Below are positions 19,187 through 29,818 of a stretch of 64,000 bases of DNA, one piece after another. The stretch covers positions 82,931 through 146,930 of the forward strand of contig NZ_BJDU01000007.1 of NCBI RefSeq assembly GCF_005405305.1, in the 5' to 3' direction. Within the stretch, counting starts at the first letter, position 1. Every line of letters starts with the position of its first letter. The translations under genes and the position numbers were made by a program. The stretch comes from Companilactobacillus formosensis. Lineage in GTDB: Bacteria > Bacillota > Bacilli > Lactobacillales > Lactobacillaceae. A model generated the notes under the pieces. The model worked only from the letters and a program-made list of their open reading frames with translations. It was not told where the DNA came from and ran no database searches.

Positions 19187-22036
19187 ATGTTAAATGATAA
19201 AATTGTAATTCATGGTGCACGTGCACACAATTTGAAAGATGTTGACGTGACGATTCCTCGTGATAAATTAGTCGTTGTGACTGGTTTATCCGGTTCAGGG
19301 AAGAGTTCCTTGGCTTTTGATACTTTGTACGCGGAAGGTCAAAGACGTTACGTTGAGAGTCTTTCATCGTATGCTCGACAATTTTTAGGTCAAATGGATA
19401 AACCGGATGTCGATTCGATTGATGGATTGAGTCCAGCTATTTCGATTGATCAAAAAACTACTTCCAAAAATCCTCGTTCAACCGTTGGTACCGTTACAGA
19501 AATTAATGATTACCTTCGTTTGTTGTGGGCTCGTGTAGGAACACCAATTTGTCCTAATGATGGGACCAAAATTACTAGTCAATCAGCTCAACAAATGGTT
19601 GATGCTATTTTAAAGTTGGGCGATAAAACTAAACTACAAATTCTTTCACCAGTTGTACGTGCAAAACGTGGACAACATAAAAAAGCCTTGAATCAAATTA
19701 AGAAACAAGGTTACGTTAGAGTTCGAGTTGATGGTGAAACTCGTGATATTGCTGAAGATATTGAATTAGATAAGAATAAGAAGCACAGTATTGATGTTGT
19801 CGTTGACCGTATTGTAATCAATGATCACATCAAATCACGTTTGTTCGACTCAGTTGAAGCTGCTTTGAGACTATCTGATGGTTACATGAACGTTGATGTG
19901 ATCGGTTCTGACATGATGGTATTCTCTGAGAAGAATGCCTGTCCATTGTGCGGTTTTACAGTTGGAGAATTGGAACCTCGTTTGTTCTCTTTCAACGCTC
20001 CTTTTGGAGCCTGCGATAATTGTGATGGACTAGGAGTTAAACTAGAAGTCGACTTGGACTTAGTTATTCCGGATCAAAGTAAGACTTTAAATGAGGGAGC
20101 CATTGTTCCTTGGAACCCCATTAGTTCACAATATTATCCTGAAATGTTAGCTCAAGCATGTAAAGAATTCAAAATTGATATGGATACACCTTTTGAAGAC
20201 TTGCCTCAAAAAGATCAAAATACTATTTTGTATGGTTCTGATGGTAAGACTTTCCACTTCCACTATGAAAATGATTTTGGCGGTGTGCGTGATGTCGACG
20301 TAGAATTTGAAGGTGTTATTCCCAATATCAATCGTCGTTATCATGAAACTAACAGTGACTTTACTCGTGAAGTTATGCGTAAATATATGACGGAATTAAC
20401 TTGTCCTGTTTGTCATGGTAAGAGATTGAATCGTCAAGCCTTGGCGGTCAAAATTGAAGGCAAAGATATCGCTGAAGCTTCTGATATGTCGATTAAAGAT
20501 GAACTTCCATTTTTCAAGTCAGTGAAATTTGGTGAACAAAATACTGTTATTGCTAAACCAATTTTGAAGGAAGTTAAGGATCGTCTTAGTTTCTTGATCA
20601 ATGTTGGGTTGGAGTATTTGACGCTTTCTCGTTCAGCTGGAACATTATCTGGTGGTGAAGCTCAAAGAATCCGTTTGGCAACACAAATTGGTTCTAATTT
20701 GTCAGGTGTTATGTATATTTTGGATGAACCTTCAATTGGTTTGCATCAACGTGATAACGACCGTTTGATCAGTTCATTGAAGAAAATGCGTGACCTCGGG
20801 AATACTTTGATAGTTGTTGAACACGATGAAGATACCATGCGAGCTGCCGACTATTTGATTGACGTTGGTCCAGGTGCAGGTGAAAATGGTGGTCAAATCG
20901 TAGCTGCTGGTACACCTGAAGAGGTTGAGAAGAATCCTAAATCTCTAACTGGTCAATATTTGGCGGGTAAGAAGTTTATCCCAGTGCCTTTGAAACGTCG
21001 TGCTGGTAATGGTGAATTCGTTGAAGTCTTCGGTGCTGCTGAAAACAATTTGAAGAACTTAAATGTTAAGTTCCCACTAGGCAAATTTACTGTCGTAACT
21101 GGAGTTTCTGGTTCTGGTAAATCTACGTTGGTTAATATGATTTTGAAACGTGCTTTGGCACAGAAGATGAACCATAATTCTGAAAAACCTGGTAAGTACA
21201 AGAAAATCACTGGTTACGAGAACTTAGATAAGATAATAGCTATTGATCAAAGCCCAATTGGTCGAACACCAAGAAGTAATCCAGCTACTTATACGGGCGT
21301 GTTTGATGATATCCGTGGTTTGTTTGCTCAAACTAATGAGGCTAAATTACGCGGATACAAGAAGGGTAGATTCTCTTTCAATATTAAAGGTGGTCGTTGC
21401 GAAAATTGTCGTGGTGACGGAATTATTAAAATTGAAATGAATTTCTTGCCTGATGTTTATGTACCTTGTGAGGTTTGTCATGGTACTCGTTACAATTCCG
21501 AAACCTTGGAAGTAACTTATAAGGGTAAGAACATTGCTCAGATCTTGGATATGAAAGTGTCAGAAGCTTTGGACTTCTTCAGTAATATCCCTAAGATCAA
21601 ACGTAAGCTCCAAACAATCGAGGATGTCGGTCTAGGTTATGTTTCTCTAGGTCAATCAGCTACTCAATTGTCTGGTGGTGAAGCTCAAAGAATGAAATTA
21701 GCTTCAGAGCTTTATAAGAAATCTAATGGTAAGAACTTCTATATCTTAGATGAGCCAACAACTGGTTTGCATACTGATGATATCAAACGCTTATTAGGCG
21801 TATTACAACGTTTGGTGGATGAAGGTAACACTGTTTTGGTTATCGAGCACAATCTGGATGTTGTTAAGTCAGCTGACTGGTTGATCGACCTTGGTCCTGA
21901 TGGTGGAGAAGGTGGCGGTAAAATCGTCGCTCAAGGAACCCCAGAGCACATTACTAAGGTCAAAGCTAGTTATACTGGTCAATATTTGAAACCTATCCTA
22001 GAGCGTGATACTAAGCGTACTAAAGATGCACAATAA
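19187..22036 (+). CDS. uvrA: excinuclease ABC subunit A
   Basis: UvrA is the DNA-damage sensor ATPase of nucleotide excision repair. The 949-residue protein has two ABC modules (Walker [10 protein letters not shown] near residue 31 and GVSGSGKST near 640; signatures LSGGEAQR twice) and cysteine zinc sites: CPLC/CDNC, CPVC and CENC/CEVC. It is cotranscribed with uvrB. Downstream there is only a weak stem and T-run around 22055-22090. Confidence 0.97.
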   Translation: MLNDKIVIHGARAHNLKDVDVTIPRDKLVVVTGLSGSGKSSLAFDTLYAEGQRRYVESLSSYARQFLGQMDKPDVDSIDGLSPAISIDQKTTSKNPRSTVGTVTEINDYLRLLWARVGTPICPNDGTKITSQSAQQMVDAILKLGDKTKLQILSPVVRAKRGQHKKALNQIKKQGYVRVRVDGETRDIAEDIELDKNKKHSIDVVVDRIVINDHIKSRLFDSVEAALRLSDGYMNVDVIGSDMMVFSEKNACPLCGFTVGELEPRLFSFNAPFGACDNCDGLGVKLEVDLDLVIPDQSKTLNEGAIVPWNPISSQYYPEMLAQACKEFKIDMDTPFEDLPQKDQNTILYGSDGKTFHFHYENDFGGVRDVDVEFEGVIPNINRRYHETNSDFTREVMRKYMTELTCPVCHGKRLNRQALAVKIEGKDIAEASDMSIKDELPFFKSVKFGEQNTVIAKPILKEVKDRLSFLINVGLEYLTLSRSAGTLSGGEAQRIRLATQIGSNLSGVMYILDEPSIGLHQRDNDRLISSLKKMRDLGNTLIVVEHDEDTMRAADYLIDVGPGAGENGGQIVAAGTPEEVEKNPKSLTGQYLAGKKFIPVPLKRRAGNGEFVEVFGAAENNLKNLNVKFPLGKFTVVTGVSGSGKSTLVNMILKRALAQKMNHNSEKPGKYKKITGYENLDKIIAIDQSPIGRTPRSNPATYTGVFDDIRGLFAQTNEAKLRGYKKGRFSFNIKGGRCENCRGDGIIKIEMNFLPDVYVPCEVCHGTRYNSETLEVTYKGKNIAQILDMKVSEALDFFSNIPKIKRKLQTIEDVGLGYVSLGQSATQLSGGEAQRMKLASELYKKSNGKNFYILDEPTTGLHTDDIKRLLGVLQRLVDEGNTVLVIEHNLDVVKSADWLIDLGPDGGEGGGKIVAQGTPEHITKVKASYTGQYLKPILERDTKRTKDAQ

Positions 22037-22166
22037 TTAAAATGACTTTCATGAAATGAGCTTTAGCCGCATTTTATGGAGGCCTTTTTTAATTGGCTTT
22101 TTCAGTATTAAAAACTGACACGCCCGGCTTGTTGTGTTATGCTTATATTCGAATGTGAGGTGCATT

Positions 22167-23084
22167 ATGGCAGAAGATATGCTTAGTTTGGTTATCGTAA
22201 CTGGAATGAGTGGTGCGGGAAAAACCGTTGCAATGCAATCCTTTGAAGATTTAGGATATTTTTGTATCGATAATATGCCACCTAACTTACTTCCAAAATT
22301 CTGGGAGCTAGTTCATGAATCCGGTAAGATAAAAAAAGTAGCGTTAGTTGTAGATATTAGATCACGTTCATTTTATGATGAAATTTTCTCAATGCTTTCA
22401 AAAATGGACGAGGATGAACAAGAGAAACACCAAAAGGTTGATATGAAGATTCTCTTCTTAAATGCATCTAATGAAGAATTAGTTTCTCGTTATAAAGAGA
22501 CTCGCCGTAGTCATCCATTGGCTATGGAAGGTCGTTTATTAGATGGAATCGAAAAGGAACGTGAGTTACTTTCAGAAATCAAGAGTCGAGCATCAGTTGA
22601 AATTGATACGACTGATCTCACTCCTAGACAATTACGAGAAGAAATTTTCGACAATTTCCAAGAAAGTTCTGTCGTGCCAACATTTCACATCGAAGTGATG
22701 TCATTTGGTTTTAAATATGGTTTGCCAATTGATGCTGACATTGTGATGGATGTTAGATTTTTAAGAAATCCATTCTATATTAAAGAATTAAAGACTCAAA
22801 CCGGGATGGATAAACCAGTTTATGATTATGTGATGGATGATGCAGAAACAAAAAATTTCTATGACAAATTCTATGGTTTACTAAAAGATATCGTTCCTGG
22901 TTATGAAAAAGAAGGTAAGACCAGTTTGACGATTGCAATTGGCTGTACTGGTGGTCAACATCGTTCAGTCGCTATTGCTCAACGTTTAGGTACTGATCTA
23001 AAGAAATTAGATTACTACGTAGATATTACTCATCGTGACATGGAAAAATCTCAAAAGAAGGTAATAGAACATGGCAACAAATAG
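22167..23084 (+). CDS. rapZ: RNase adapter / nucleotide-binding protein RapZ (YvcJ)
   Basis: This 305-residue P-loop protein has GMSGAGKT near residue 13. The C-terminal domain has the GCTGGQHRS motif. In E. coli RapZ senses glucosamine-6-phosphate and steers sRNA decay; in Firmicutes YvcJ hydrolyses nucleotides and affects competence. ATG 22167 is chosen for GTGAGGTG upstream; the frame opens at 22134 without a ribosome binding site. It overlaps yvcK by 14 bases in the conserved rapZ-yvcK-whiA operon. Confidence 0.95.
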   Translation: MAEDMLSLVIVTGMSGAGKTVAMQSFEDLGYFCIDNMPPNLLPKFWELVHESGKIKKVALVVDIRSRSFYDEIFSMLSKMDEDEQEKHQKVDMKILFLNASNEELVSRYKETRRSHPLAMEGRLLDGIEKERELLSEIKSRASVEIDTTDLTPRQLREEIFDNFQESSVVPTFHIEVMSFGFKYGLPIDADIVMDVRFLRNPFYIKELKTQTGMDKPVYDYVMDDAETKNFYDKFYGLLKDIVPGYEKEGKTSLTIAIGCTGGQHRSVAIAQRLGTDLKKLDYYVDITHRDMEKSQKKVIEHGNK

Positions 23085-24105
23085 GATAGTTCGGGTTGTT
23101 AAGGGACGCCGTCCAAGAGTTGTAGTTATAGGTGGGGGTACTGGTTTACCAGTTGTTTTAAACAGTTTAAGAAATATGGATGCAAATATTACTGCGATTG
23201 TTACCGTAGCCGATGATGGGGGATCATCTGGTATCATTCGTGATTATATTAACGTTGTCCCTCCTGGGGATATTAGAAACGTTTTGGCATCCTTATCTGA
23301 TTTACCTAAAGTGGATTTAGACGTTTTCCAATATCGTTTCAAGACCAATGATGATTTCTTCTCTGGTCATGCGATTGGAAATTTGATAATTGCTGCTTTA
23401 ACAGAAATGTCGCCTAATATTTTTGACGCCGTACAAGAACTATCTAAAATGATGCAAGTTGATGGTCACGTTTATCCAGCCAGCAATACGAAATTAACGT
23501 TGAATGCAGAATTTACTGACGGAACGACTTTGTCAGGAGAACACGAGATAACGCATTCAGGTAAGCATGTAAAACGGGTTTGGGTCACTGATTCAGATAA
23601 TCCTGATCAAGAGCCTAAGTCAGTGCTTCCAGTTATTGCTTCTATTATGCAGGCTGATGTAGTTGTTTTAGGACCTGGTAGTTTGTTTACAAGTATTTTG
23701 CCTAATTTAATGATTAAAAAGATTGGTGAAGCCGTTAAACAAACTTCAGCCGAAATCGTTTATATTTGTAACATCATGACTCAAATCGGTGAAACGGAAG
23801 GCTTTACTGATGCAGATCACGTAAAAGTATTGAACCGTCATTTAGGTGGGAATTTTATCGATACAGTTTTAGTTAATACGCGTAAAATCCCTGACGGTTA
23901 TATGGATCATAAAAAGTATGATGAATACGTTAACCAAGTGGAAACTGACTTTGAAGGCTTGAGAAAAATGGGCTGTAAAGTTATTCAAGATGATTTCTTA
24001 TCGTTACATGATAAGGGAGCTTTCCACGATGGAGAAAAGGTTGCCAGAGAAATTATCAATCTCTCGTTGCAATCAGGAAATAGAAAAAATGAGGTGAGAC
24101 GTTAG
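23071..24105 (+). CDS. yvcK: gluconeogenesis factor YvcK (CofD-like)
   Basis: This 344-residue Rossmann-fold protein has [11 protein letters not shown] near residue 18 and the conserved VADDGGSSG. YvcK binds UDP-GlcNAc and is needed for cell shape and for growth on gluconeogenic carbon in Bacillus. It is in the middle of the rapZ-yvcK-whiA operon, overlapping both neighbours. Confidence 0.95.
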   Translation: MATNRIVRVVKGRRPRVVVIGGGTGLPVVLNSLRNMDANITAIVTVADDGGSSGIIRDYINVVPPGDIRNVLASLSDLPKVDLDVFQYRFKTNDDFFSGHAIGNLIIAALTEMSPNIFDAVQELSKMMQVDGHVYPASNTKLTLNAEFTDGTTLSGEHEITHSGKHVKRVWVTDSDNPDQEPKSVLPVIASIMQADVVVLGPGSLFTSILPNLMIKKIGEAVKQTSAEIVYICNIMTQIGETEGFTDADHVKVLNRHLGGNFIDTVLVNTRKIPDGYMDHKKYDEYVNQVETDFEGLRKMGCKVIQDDFLSLHDKGAFHDGEKVAREIINLSLQSGNRKNEVRR

Positions 24106-25040
24106 TGGTTTCATACGCTAGTGAAGTTAAACAAGAGCTCACAAAATTAGTCGTTCATCCCGAACATGCTCGTGTGGAGTTATCAGCATTGTTGAGAATG
24201 AATGGTTCTTTGAGTTTGCAAAACCATCATTTCGTCTTAACCGCACAAACTGAAAACGCCGCAATTGCCAGAAGAATCTTTTCGTTAGTTAAGCAAAAAT
24301 ATGGCATTGAATCAGAATTATTAGTGCGTAAAAAGATGAAGTTAAAGAAAAATAATCAGTATTTAGTACGAATCAACCAAGATACTAATAAAATTTTGAC
24401 AGATTTGGATATTTTAGATGAATCTGGTTTGTCGATTAATACTAATGTGCCATTGGAAGTTATCAATGAAGATCAACGAATGCGTTCATATCTACGAGGA
24501 GCATTCTTAGCAACTGGAAGTGTCAATAATCCGGAAACTTCTAGATATCATTTAGAGATTTATTCATTATACGAAATGCATAATGAAGGTATTGCGCAAA
24601 TGATGAATTATTTTCATTTGAATGCACGAACTACTAAACGTCGTAACGGCTATATCGTTTATTTGAAGGAAGCAGAAAAAATTGCTGATTTCTTACAATT
24701 GATTGGTGCTACGAATGCAATGTTGAAATTTGAAGATATCCGAATCGTGCGTGACATGAGAAATTCAGTCAACCGTCTAGTTAATTGCGAAAATGCTAAT
24801 ATCAATAAGACTGTGGCAGCAGCTGAACGTCAAGTTGAAAATATCAAGCATTTGCAAGCGACAGTTGGTTTGGATAATTTACCTGATAAATTACGTGAAA
24901 TTGCGGTCTTGAGATTAGAGAATCCAGAAGTTTCACTAAAGGAATTGGGCGATATGGTACCAAGTGGTCCGATTTCAAAATCTGGAATCAATCACCGTTT
25001 ACGTAAGTTGAATCAATTAGCAGAAACAGATAAAGTATAA
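24105..25040 (+). CDS. whiA: DNA-binding protein WhiA
   Basis: This 311-residue protein combines a degenerate LAGLIDADG homing-endonuclease-like fold (about 90-195, including [12 protein letters not shown]) with a C-terminal helix-turn-helix (about 225-300). It is involved in cell division and chromosome segregation in Firmicutes. GTG 24105 overlaps the yvcK stop. The operon ends with a bidirectional terminator. Confidence 0.95.
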   Translation: MVSYASEVKQELTKLVVHPEHARVELSALLRMNGSLSLQNHHFVLTAQTENAAIARRIFSLVKQKYGIESELLVRKKMKLKKNNQYLVRINQDTNKILTDLDILDESGLSINTNVPLEVINEDQRMRSYLRGAFLATGSVNNPETSRYHLEIYSLYEMHNEGIAQMMNYFHLNARTTKRRNGYIVYLKEAEKIADFLQLIGATNAMLKFEDIRIVRDMRNSVNRLVNCENANINKTVAAAERQVENIKHLQATVGLDNLPDKLREIAVLRLENPEVSLKELGDMVPSGPISKSGINHRLRKLNQLAETDKV

Positions 25041-25045
25041 AGCTA

Positions 25046-25087
25046 AAAAAGCTAGACGACTTTTTACAGTTGTCTAGCTTTTTTTAT
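25046..25087. terminator. bidirectional terminator between whiA and the convergent membrane-protein gene
   Basis: A 12-bp stem (25049-25060 with 25069-25080) is flanked by A on the left and T on the right. It serves whiA and overlaps the 3' end of the minus-strand gene. Confidence 0.85.
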
Positions 25088-26791
25088 ACTTGGAATAATT
25101 AACAAACCAATTAAAACAATCAATAAAATTGTCGACATCCAAAGTAGGGGTCGATACATTTTAGGTTGAACTTGCGTAATTTGATAAGTAGCGTGTTGAA
25201 GATTTTTATTGGAATGAATAGTTATAAAACCTTCAGAACTACGACTAGCTTTAACCCTTTGTCCATTCAGTTTGATTTGATAGATCAATGAATTATAGCC
25301 ATAAACTGGTAAAGTTATTTCACCTTTAGGAACGTTATCGGCGGTTAAAGTAATTGAGTTAACATCGGTACTGTTGTGCTTTAAAGGAATTTCACGATTC
25401 TTAGTTACTCCCAGATGACCATTTATTAAGTAAACGATTCGTGGGTCTAGACTCAACCCATTAGTTCCTTTAGCGAGTGGAACGGAATTAGGAGCGTAAT
25501 CAGGAATCAAGGTACGTGAAAGTGTATCGCTAGTGATGCCGCTAGAGGTTACTTTAGCATAGCCATTCAAACCAGTTGGGGTAGTGGAGTTTTGCGTAAT
25601 AACTGGTAATTTAGCCGTTTTATGATATTGAGCCTGAAAACCGGTATAGCCAGCCATTAAATAAGATAAAATCGTTACTCCAAAAAATATTTTACGAGCC
25701 GTCCTTGAACTGAAATTAATTAATATCAAAATTATCGGTACGACTCCTAAAAAGGGAGCAAAGCGCCAGGCAGAATTTTGGAAGTTGTTGATAATCGGTA
25801 GTTTCCCCAAAATATTCCAGGGGATGATGTTACTGGAAAATAAGATCAAAACAACTTCGACGCTGATCCATGGAAGTAATTGTCTTAATTTTTGTCGATT
25901 GAACTTGAGAATTACGATCAACAACAAAATAATTGAGAGCCAAGAAATCGTTGATTTAGTGTTCCAACGTGAAGTCCAAAAGATTTGCCAAAGACTGAGG
26001 CTGTCGACGTGTCCTAATCCAAACGGTGACAACAATCCAGTTTGTGTGATTTTCATTAGTCGATACAAGATTGGTGCGCAGAGGACAACTGTAAGTCCAG
26101 CCGCAATAATCAAATTGAGCCAAGCTAAATAGTTTTTCTTGATAATAGTGTTAATAATCAAAAAGAGTCCTGTCACTATCGTAATAACAACGGCACTGAG
26201 TAAGTGTGAACCAATGACCCAAAACATCAATAGGGCAGTTTTAATAATCAAAGGTGGGTCGATTTTTTCACTTTCAATGGCTTCTTTGAGTGTAAAGAAA
26301 ATTGGAAAAGCAAAAATCATTACTAAAGCAGTACCCGTTTGCATTTCATTGACGAGGTCTTTTAAAACTGAACCGGAAAGCGTAAAAATTGTCGCTGCTA
26401 AAACGGCGTTACGGCTGTCGAAACGTTTGTTTACGGACAAGAAGGTCACGATAAAACTGAGTCCAGCAATGAGAGCTTTGATGGCAATGATTTGATGAAT
26501 CGGCGTTAAGAAGTTAGTCAAAAAGACAAACGGCCACAAAGTTATATCGGGATACATTCCATTTATGGCCTGACCTGTATTAAAGAAACTATTGAAATTG
26601 ACCCAACTGGGCAATTGGTGTTGTTGAAAAGCCAGTCTGATTTCATAAATTCGCTCTGAATGGAAAAAAGTATCGTAGAGCGAAATCATATAATTAAAGT
26701 GAAATTGCCAAATAGTCCAAGCTAATAAAATAATAAAAAAGAATAAGGCGATGAAGATGGTTTGCTTATGTGAGTTATTTTTTGAGTCCAA
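25064..26791 (-). CDS. large polytopic membrane protein, YfhO/GT-C-like
   Basis: This 575-residue protein has about 11-12 hydrophobic segments. A soluble, Thr/Asn-rich, presumably extracytoplasmic domain follows (about 385-540), then a final membrane helix (LLWMSTILLIVLIGLLIIPSI). The layout resembles YfhO-type and other GT-C lipid-linked glycosyltransferases, including an early acidic region after TM1 (SLYDTFFHSERIYE). I do not see a motif that fixes the function, so glycosylation of a wall polymer is a guess. It is monocistronic. Confidence 0.7.
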   Translation of the reverse strand: MDSKNNSHKQTIFIALFFFIILLAWTIWQFHFNYMISLYDTFFHSERIYEIRLAFQQHQLPSWVNFNSFFNTGQAINGMYPDITLWPFVFLTNFLTPIHQIIAIKALIAGLSFIVTFLSVNKRFDSRNAVLAATIFTLSGSVLKDLVNEMQTGTALVMIFAFPIFFTLKEAIESEKIDPPLIIKTALLMFWVIGSHLLSAVVITIVTGLFLIINTIIKKNYLAWLNLIIAAGLTVVLCAPILYRLMKITQTGLLSPFGLGHVDSLSLWQIFWTSRWNTKSTISWLSIILLLIVILKFNRQKLRQLLPWISVEVVLILFSSNIIPWNILGKLPIINNFQNSAWRFAPFLGVVPIILILINFSSRTARKIFFGVTILSYLMAGYTGFQAQYHKTAKLPVITQNSTTPTGLNGYAKVTSSGITSDTLSRTLIPDYAPNSVPLAKGTNGLSLDPRIVYLINGHLGVTKNREIPLKHNSTDVNSITLTADNVPKGEITLPVYGYNSLIYQIKLNGQRVKASRSSEGFITIHSNKNLQHATYQITQVQPKMYRPLLWMSTILLIVLIGLLIIPSIKKARQL

Positions 26792-26848
26792 AATATTTCT
26801 CCTATAAATAAATAATCCAGACCTTAATTATACTTCAATTATTGAAAA

Positions 26849-26881
26849 CAAAAAAATAGCTCACGACGAAAGTCATGAACT
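26849..26881 (-). terminator. terminator of the MFS gene (minus strand)
   Basis: On the minus strand a 10-bp stem (26872-26881 with 26858-26867, two G-T pairs) is followed by seven T. Confidence 0.75.
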
Positions 26882-26887
26882 AAATTA

Positions 26888-28279
26888 TTATTTATTAGTC
26901 TTTTTGTTCTTAATCAGCAATGCAAAGATAAATCCAAGGATTGCCATTACGAAGAAGAAAGCAAAGACTCTTTGATAACCAATTAAACCATTGTTAGCAG
27001 GTAAGTGATGGTTTTCATTAGTGATTACCAAGATCAAAGTGGCTAAACTAACACCAAGAGATCCTAATAATTGACGTACGGTTGTAATGATAGCTGTTCC
27101 ATGGGGAATCAAATCCTCTGACAAAGAATTACCACCAAGTGTAGTTGCAGGCATCATAACGAAGGCATTTCCACCTTCAATTAGAATAGCAATCAAAATC
27201 ATTGGGAACATACTTAACTTGAAGTGAAGTACGAATAATAAGAACCAACCAACGACAATCATGGACATACCACTGATCAAAGTAGCTTTAAAACCAATCT
27301 TATCAGCAAGTTTACCAGTTAATGGGTTCAAAATACTCAAAACGATAGCTGGTGGAACTAGTGCTAAACCTGATTTCAAAACTGAAACGTGCAAAACATT
27401 TTGATAATAAAGTGGATAAATAATTGTCACAACGATCAAGGAAATATATGAAAAACCAGTTAATAAGACAGCTAAATCAAAATTGAAGTTCTTCATAACT
27501 TTCAAATCGAGTAGTGGTTCTTTTTTAGTCAATTGACGGTGAATGAAAAGACCAGTCAAAATGACACTGATTACTAAGAGAATTATTAAATTAGTACTAA
27601 AACTCTTCGTAGCTCCAGCTTGATTAACGACGTAGAGCAAACCAATCAAACCGAGCAAATAAACAGTTGAAATTAAATCTAAACTAGCCTTATGACGAGG
27701 CATAACGTCTTTGATACAAAATAATCCACTGATAAAGATAATAATCATAATCAGTAAGAAGATGACGAATAATCCTTGCCACTTCAAAAAGTTCAAAACA
27801 ATACCAGAAATAATTGGACCACTAGCTAAAGCTGATCCCATGACCAATCCAGCGTAACCCATGGTCGAGCCACGTTTACTCTCCGGTGTAATGGTCAATA
27901 AAACCGATTGAAATGATGGGAATAAAACCCCAACACCAATAGCTTCTAAAGCTCTACCAAGCATAGCCATTGGAAAGTTTTGCGCCGTAATAATGATCAA
28001 CGTACCTAGCGCAAAAATTCCGACCACACTTAAAAAGATTTTCTTAAATGAAAAATTGTTTAATAGCCAAGGACTGATAGGCATCATGATACACATGATC
28101 AACATAAAACCAGTTGTTAACCATTGAATCGTTGGTGCCGTTACACCGAAGAATTTCATCAATGTTGGATAAGCCGTTGAAAGTGATGATTGACTGATCG
28201 ACATCGTGAAAGTTCCCGATAGCAAAGTTATGATGAATAACTTCCGAGCTAGGCTATTTTGAATTTCACCCTTGTTCAT
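26888..28279 (-). CDS. MFS multidrug exporter, DHA2 (14-TM) family
   Basis: This 463-residue protein has about 14 transmembrane segments. Family features include the motif C-like region RALEAIGVGVLFPSFQSVLLTITPESKRGSTMG. DHA2 members (EmrB, QacA, LmrB) export drugs or toxic compounds with protons. The start ATG is at 28279, with AAGAAGGGG upstream; the frame opens 33 bases earlier without support. No regulator gene is adjacent, so substrate and control are unknown. Confidence 0.85.
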   Translation of the reverse strand: MNKGEIQNSLARKLFIITLLSGTFTMSISQSSLSTAYPTLMKFFGVTAPTIQWLTTGFMLIMCIMMPISPWLLNNFSFKKIFLSVVGIFALGTLIIITAQNFPMAMLGRALEAIGVGVLFPSFQSVLLTITPESKRGSTMGYAGLVMGSALASGPIISGIVLNFLKWQGLFVIFLLIMIIIFISGLFCIKDVMPRHKASLDLISTVYLLGLIGLLYVVNQAGATKSFSTNLIILLVISVILTGLFIHRQLTKKEPLLDLKVMKNFNFDLAVLLTGFSYISLIVVTIIYPLYYQNVLHVSVLKSGLALVPPAIVLSILNPLTGKLADKIGFKATLISGMSMIVVGWFLLFVLHFKLSMFPMILIAILIEGGNAFVMMPATTLGGNSLSEDLIPHGTAIITTVRQLLGSLGVSLATLILVITNENHHLPANNGLIGYQRVFAFFFVMAILGFIFALLIKNKKTNK

Positions 28280-28330
28280 AAAATACCCCTTCTTTGTAAA
28301 ATCTAATACCAAATAAAGGATAGTCTAAAT

Positions 28331-28372
28331 GAAAAAAGCTGTCCAACACAATGCCCGTATTACAGCGCTTTC
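28331..28372 (-). terminator. weak terminator after the glycosylase gene (minus strand)
   Basis: On the minus strand, AAGC and CTGT pair with ACAGCTT around a long loop, with a two-base bulge, before six T. The stem is imperfect. Confidence 0.4.
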
Positions 28373-28376
28373 AGGC

Positions 28377-29027
28377 CTATTTTTCGTATAAATGAAAAAT
28401 GTTTTTAGTTAAGCCTAGGTTTTTTGCTTGATACATATACCTACTAGCGATAGATGCGTAGGGATGCCACTTGGAACATTTTTTCACGACGGCTGCTTTG
28501 TTTAAATTATGAGTTTTGTAAACCCAACTATAACTCTGCAAAAAGGCTACATCTTCAAAAGGTAAAATATCAGGTCGATTTAATGAAAAAATCAAAAACA
28601 TTTTTGCTGACCAGATACCAATTCCTTTGACTGTGGTTAAGCTGTCGATAATTTCTGTGTCGGACATTTGTAAATAATCTGAGAAGTTTATTTTATTTGT
28701 TAAAATTGCTCCCGTTAAATTTTGGATGTAGTGAACTTTAGAATGTGAGATGCCGATATTTAATAGTTGCTCATCAGATAAGTAATCAATTTTAGTTGGA
28801 CAAATATGACCGTTACATTCATTTGTTAGACGAAGAGTTAATATTTGTGCGACCTTTTTAGAAAGCATTTGTTCAATAATTTGACTGACCAAAAAAGCAT
28901 AGGCATCGGTTTGTAGTCGATAATTCATGGGACCCACCATTTGAATGACTTTAGCGAGGTGTTTATCTTTTTTCATTAAATATTGAACTGCAAGAGAGTT
29001 TTGATCTAAATGTTTTAAGATAGTCAT
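28377..29027 (-). CDS. HhH-GPD DNA glycosylase (AlkA / 3-methyladenine DNA glycosylase II type)
   Basis: This 216-residue base-excision repair protein has the helix-hairpin-helix VKGIGIWSAKMFLIF and the downstream acidic residue in PDILPFEDVAF expected for the catalytic aspartate. There is no iron-sulfur cysteine cluster, which argues for the AlkA group over Nth/MutY. ATG 29027 follows GGAGGTAAAA; the open frame begins earlier at a TTG without a ribosome binding site. Confidence 0.85.
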   Translation of the reverse strand: MTILKHLDQNSLAVQYLMKKDKHLAKVIQMVGPMNYRLQTDAYAFLVSQIIEQMLSKKVAQILTLRLTNECNGHICPTKIDYLSDEQLLNIGISHSKVHYIQNLTGAILTNKINFSDYLQMSDTEIIDSLTTVKGIGIWSAKMFLIFSLNRPDILPFEDVAFLQSYSWVYKTHNLNKAAVVKKCSKWHPYASIASRYMYQAKNLGLTKNIFHLYEK

Positions 29028-29077
29028 TTTTACCTCCAAATCAGTTCAATTATAGGGTGGAATAAACGCATTGAAGC

Positions 29078-29118
29078 AAAAAAAATCCTCCCTTATCCAA
29101 AACGGATAAAGGAAGATT
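29078..29118 (-). terminator. terminator of clpP (minus strand)
   Basis: A 15-base stem (29104-29118 with 29084-29098, near perfect) has a short loop and a T-run on the minus strand. Confidence 0.9.
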
Positions 29119-29129
29119 TTTATAAAAGA

Positions 29130-29717
29130 TTATTTGTCAGCTTTATTTGTCATGATTTCATCAATCAAACCATAGTCTTTAGCTTCTTGGGCTGTCATGT
29201 AGTTATCACGATCAGTATCTTTTTGAAGTTTTTCAAATGTTTGACCTGAGTTATCAGCCAAAATGTGATTTAATCTCTTTCTTGTCTTCAAGATTTCTTG
29301 GGCAGCAATTTCAATTTCTGTTTGTTGACCTTGAGCACCACCTAATGGTTGGTGAATGAGGACAGTTGAATTTGGTAGGGCAAAACGTTTGCCTTTAGTA
29401 CCTGATGACAACAAGACACTACCCATTGAGGCAGCTAATCCAGTTGCGATTGTTTGAACATCAGATTTAACGAAATTCATCGTATCCATGATAGCTAATC
29501 CGTCGGTAACTGAACCACCGGGTGAGTTGATGTACATGGAAATATCCTTGTCTGAATCTTGAGCATCAAGGAAAAGTAGTTCAGCAATGACAGTGTTTGC
29601 CATTTGACTGTTAACTTCACCAGATAACATGATGATTCTGTCTTTTAATAATCTTGAGTAAATATCATAGGCACGTTCGCCACGTGAACTTTGTTCAATA
29701 ACTGTAGGAACTAACAT
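29130..29717 (-). CDS. clpP: ATP-dependent Clp protease proteolytic subunit
   Basis: ClpP is the serine peptidase barrel that degrades substrates unfolded by ClpX, ClpC or ClpE. The 195-residue protein has the complete triad S97 (GLAASMGS), H122 (LIHQPLGG) and D171 (RDNYM). The start ATG 29717 is fixed by GGAGG; the open frame extends 39 bases further upstream without support. Regulation is probably by HrcA through the CIRCE-like element in the promoter. Confidence 0.97.
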   Translation of the reverse strand: MLVPTVIEQSSRGERAYDIYSRLLKDRIIMLSGEVNSQMANTVIAELLFLDAQDSDKDISMYINSPGGSVTDGLAIMDTMNFVKSDVQTIATGLAASMGSVLLSSGTKGKRFALPNSTVLIHQPLGGAQGQQTEIEIAAQEILKTRKRLNHILADNSGQTFEKLQKDTDRDNYMTAQEAKDYGLIDEIMTNKADK

Positions 29718-29737
29718 AAAATGCCTCCTGTTTTTAA

Positions 29738-29791
29738 TTAGCACTCTTAATAGCACAGTGCTAATTTAGCATACAATATGTATCGGGTCAA
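29738..29791 (-). promoter_or_regulatory. clpP promoter with CIRCE (HrcA) operator
   Basis: TTAGCACTC (29738-29746), nine bases, then CAGTGCTAA (29756-29764) matches the CIRCE inverted repeat TTAGCACTC-N9-GAGTGCTAA at 17 of 18 positions. On the minus strand a TTGACC -35 (29786-29791) and TAAATT -10 (29763-29768) are 17 bases apart, so CIRCE covers the transcription start. I saw no CtsR heptad pair. Confidence 0.8.
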
Positions 29792-29818
29792 CAAACTAAG
29801 CTTGATAAATAAAAATAT

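Noticed and set aside
22037..22166. terminator after uvrA
   Set aside because: A T-run is present at about 22085-22091, but no good stem precedes it, so I did not call it.
26139..26495. 118-codon plus-strand ORF
   Set aside because: It is antisense to the large membrane protein gene, and the hydrophobic codons explain it.
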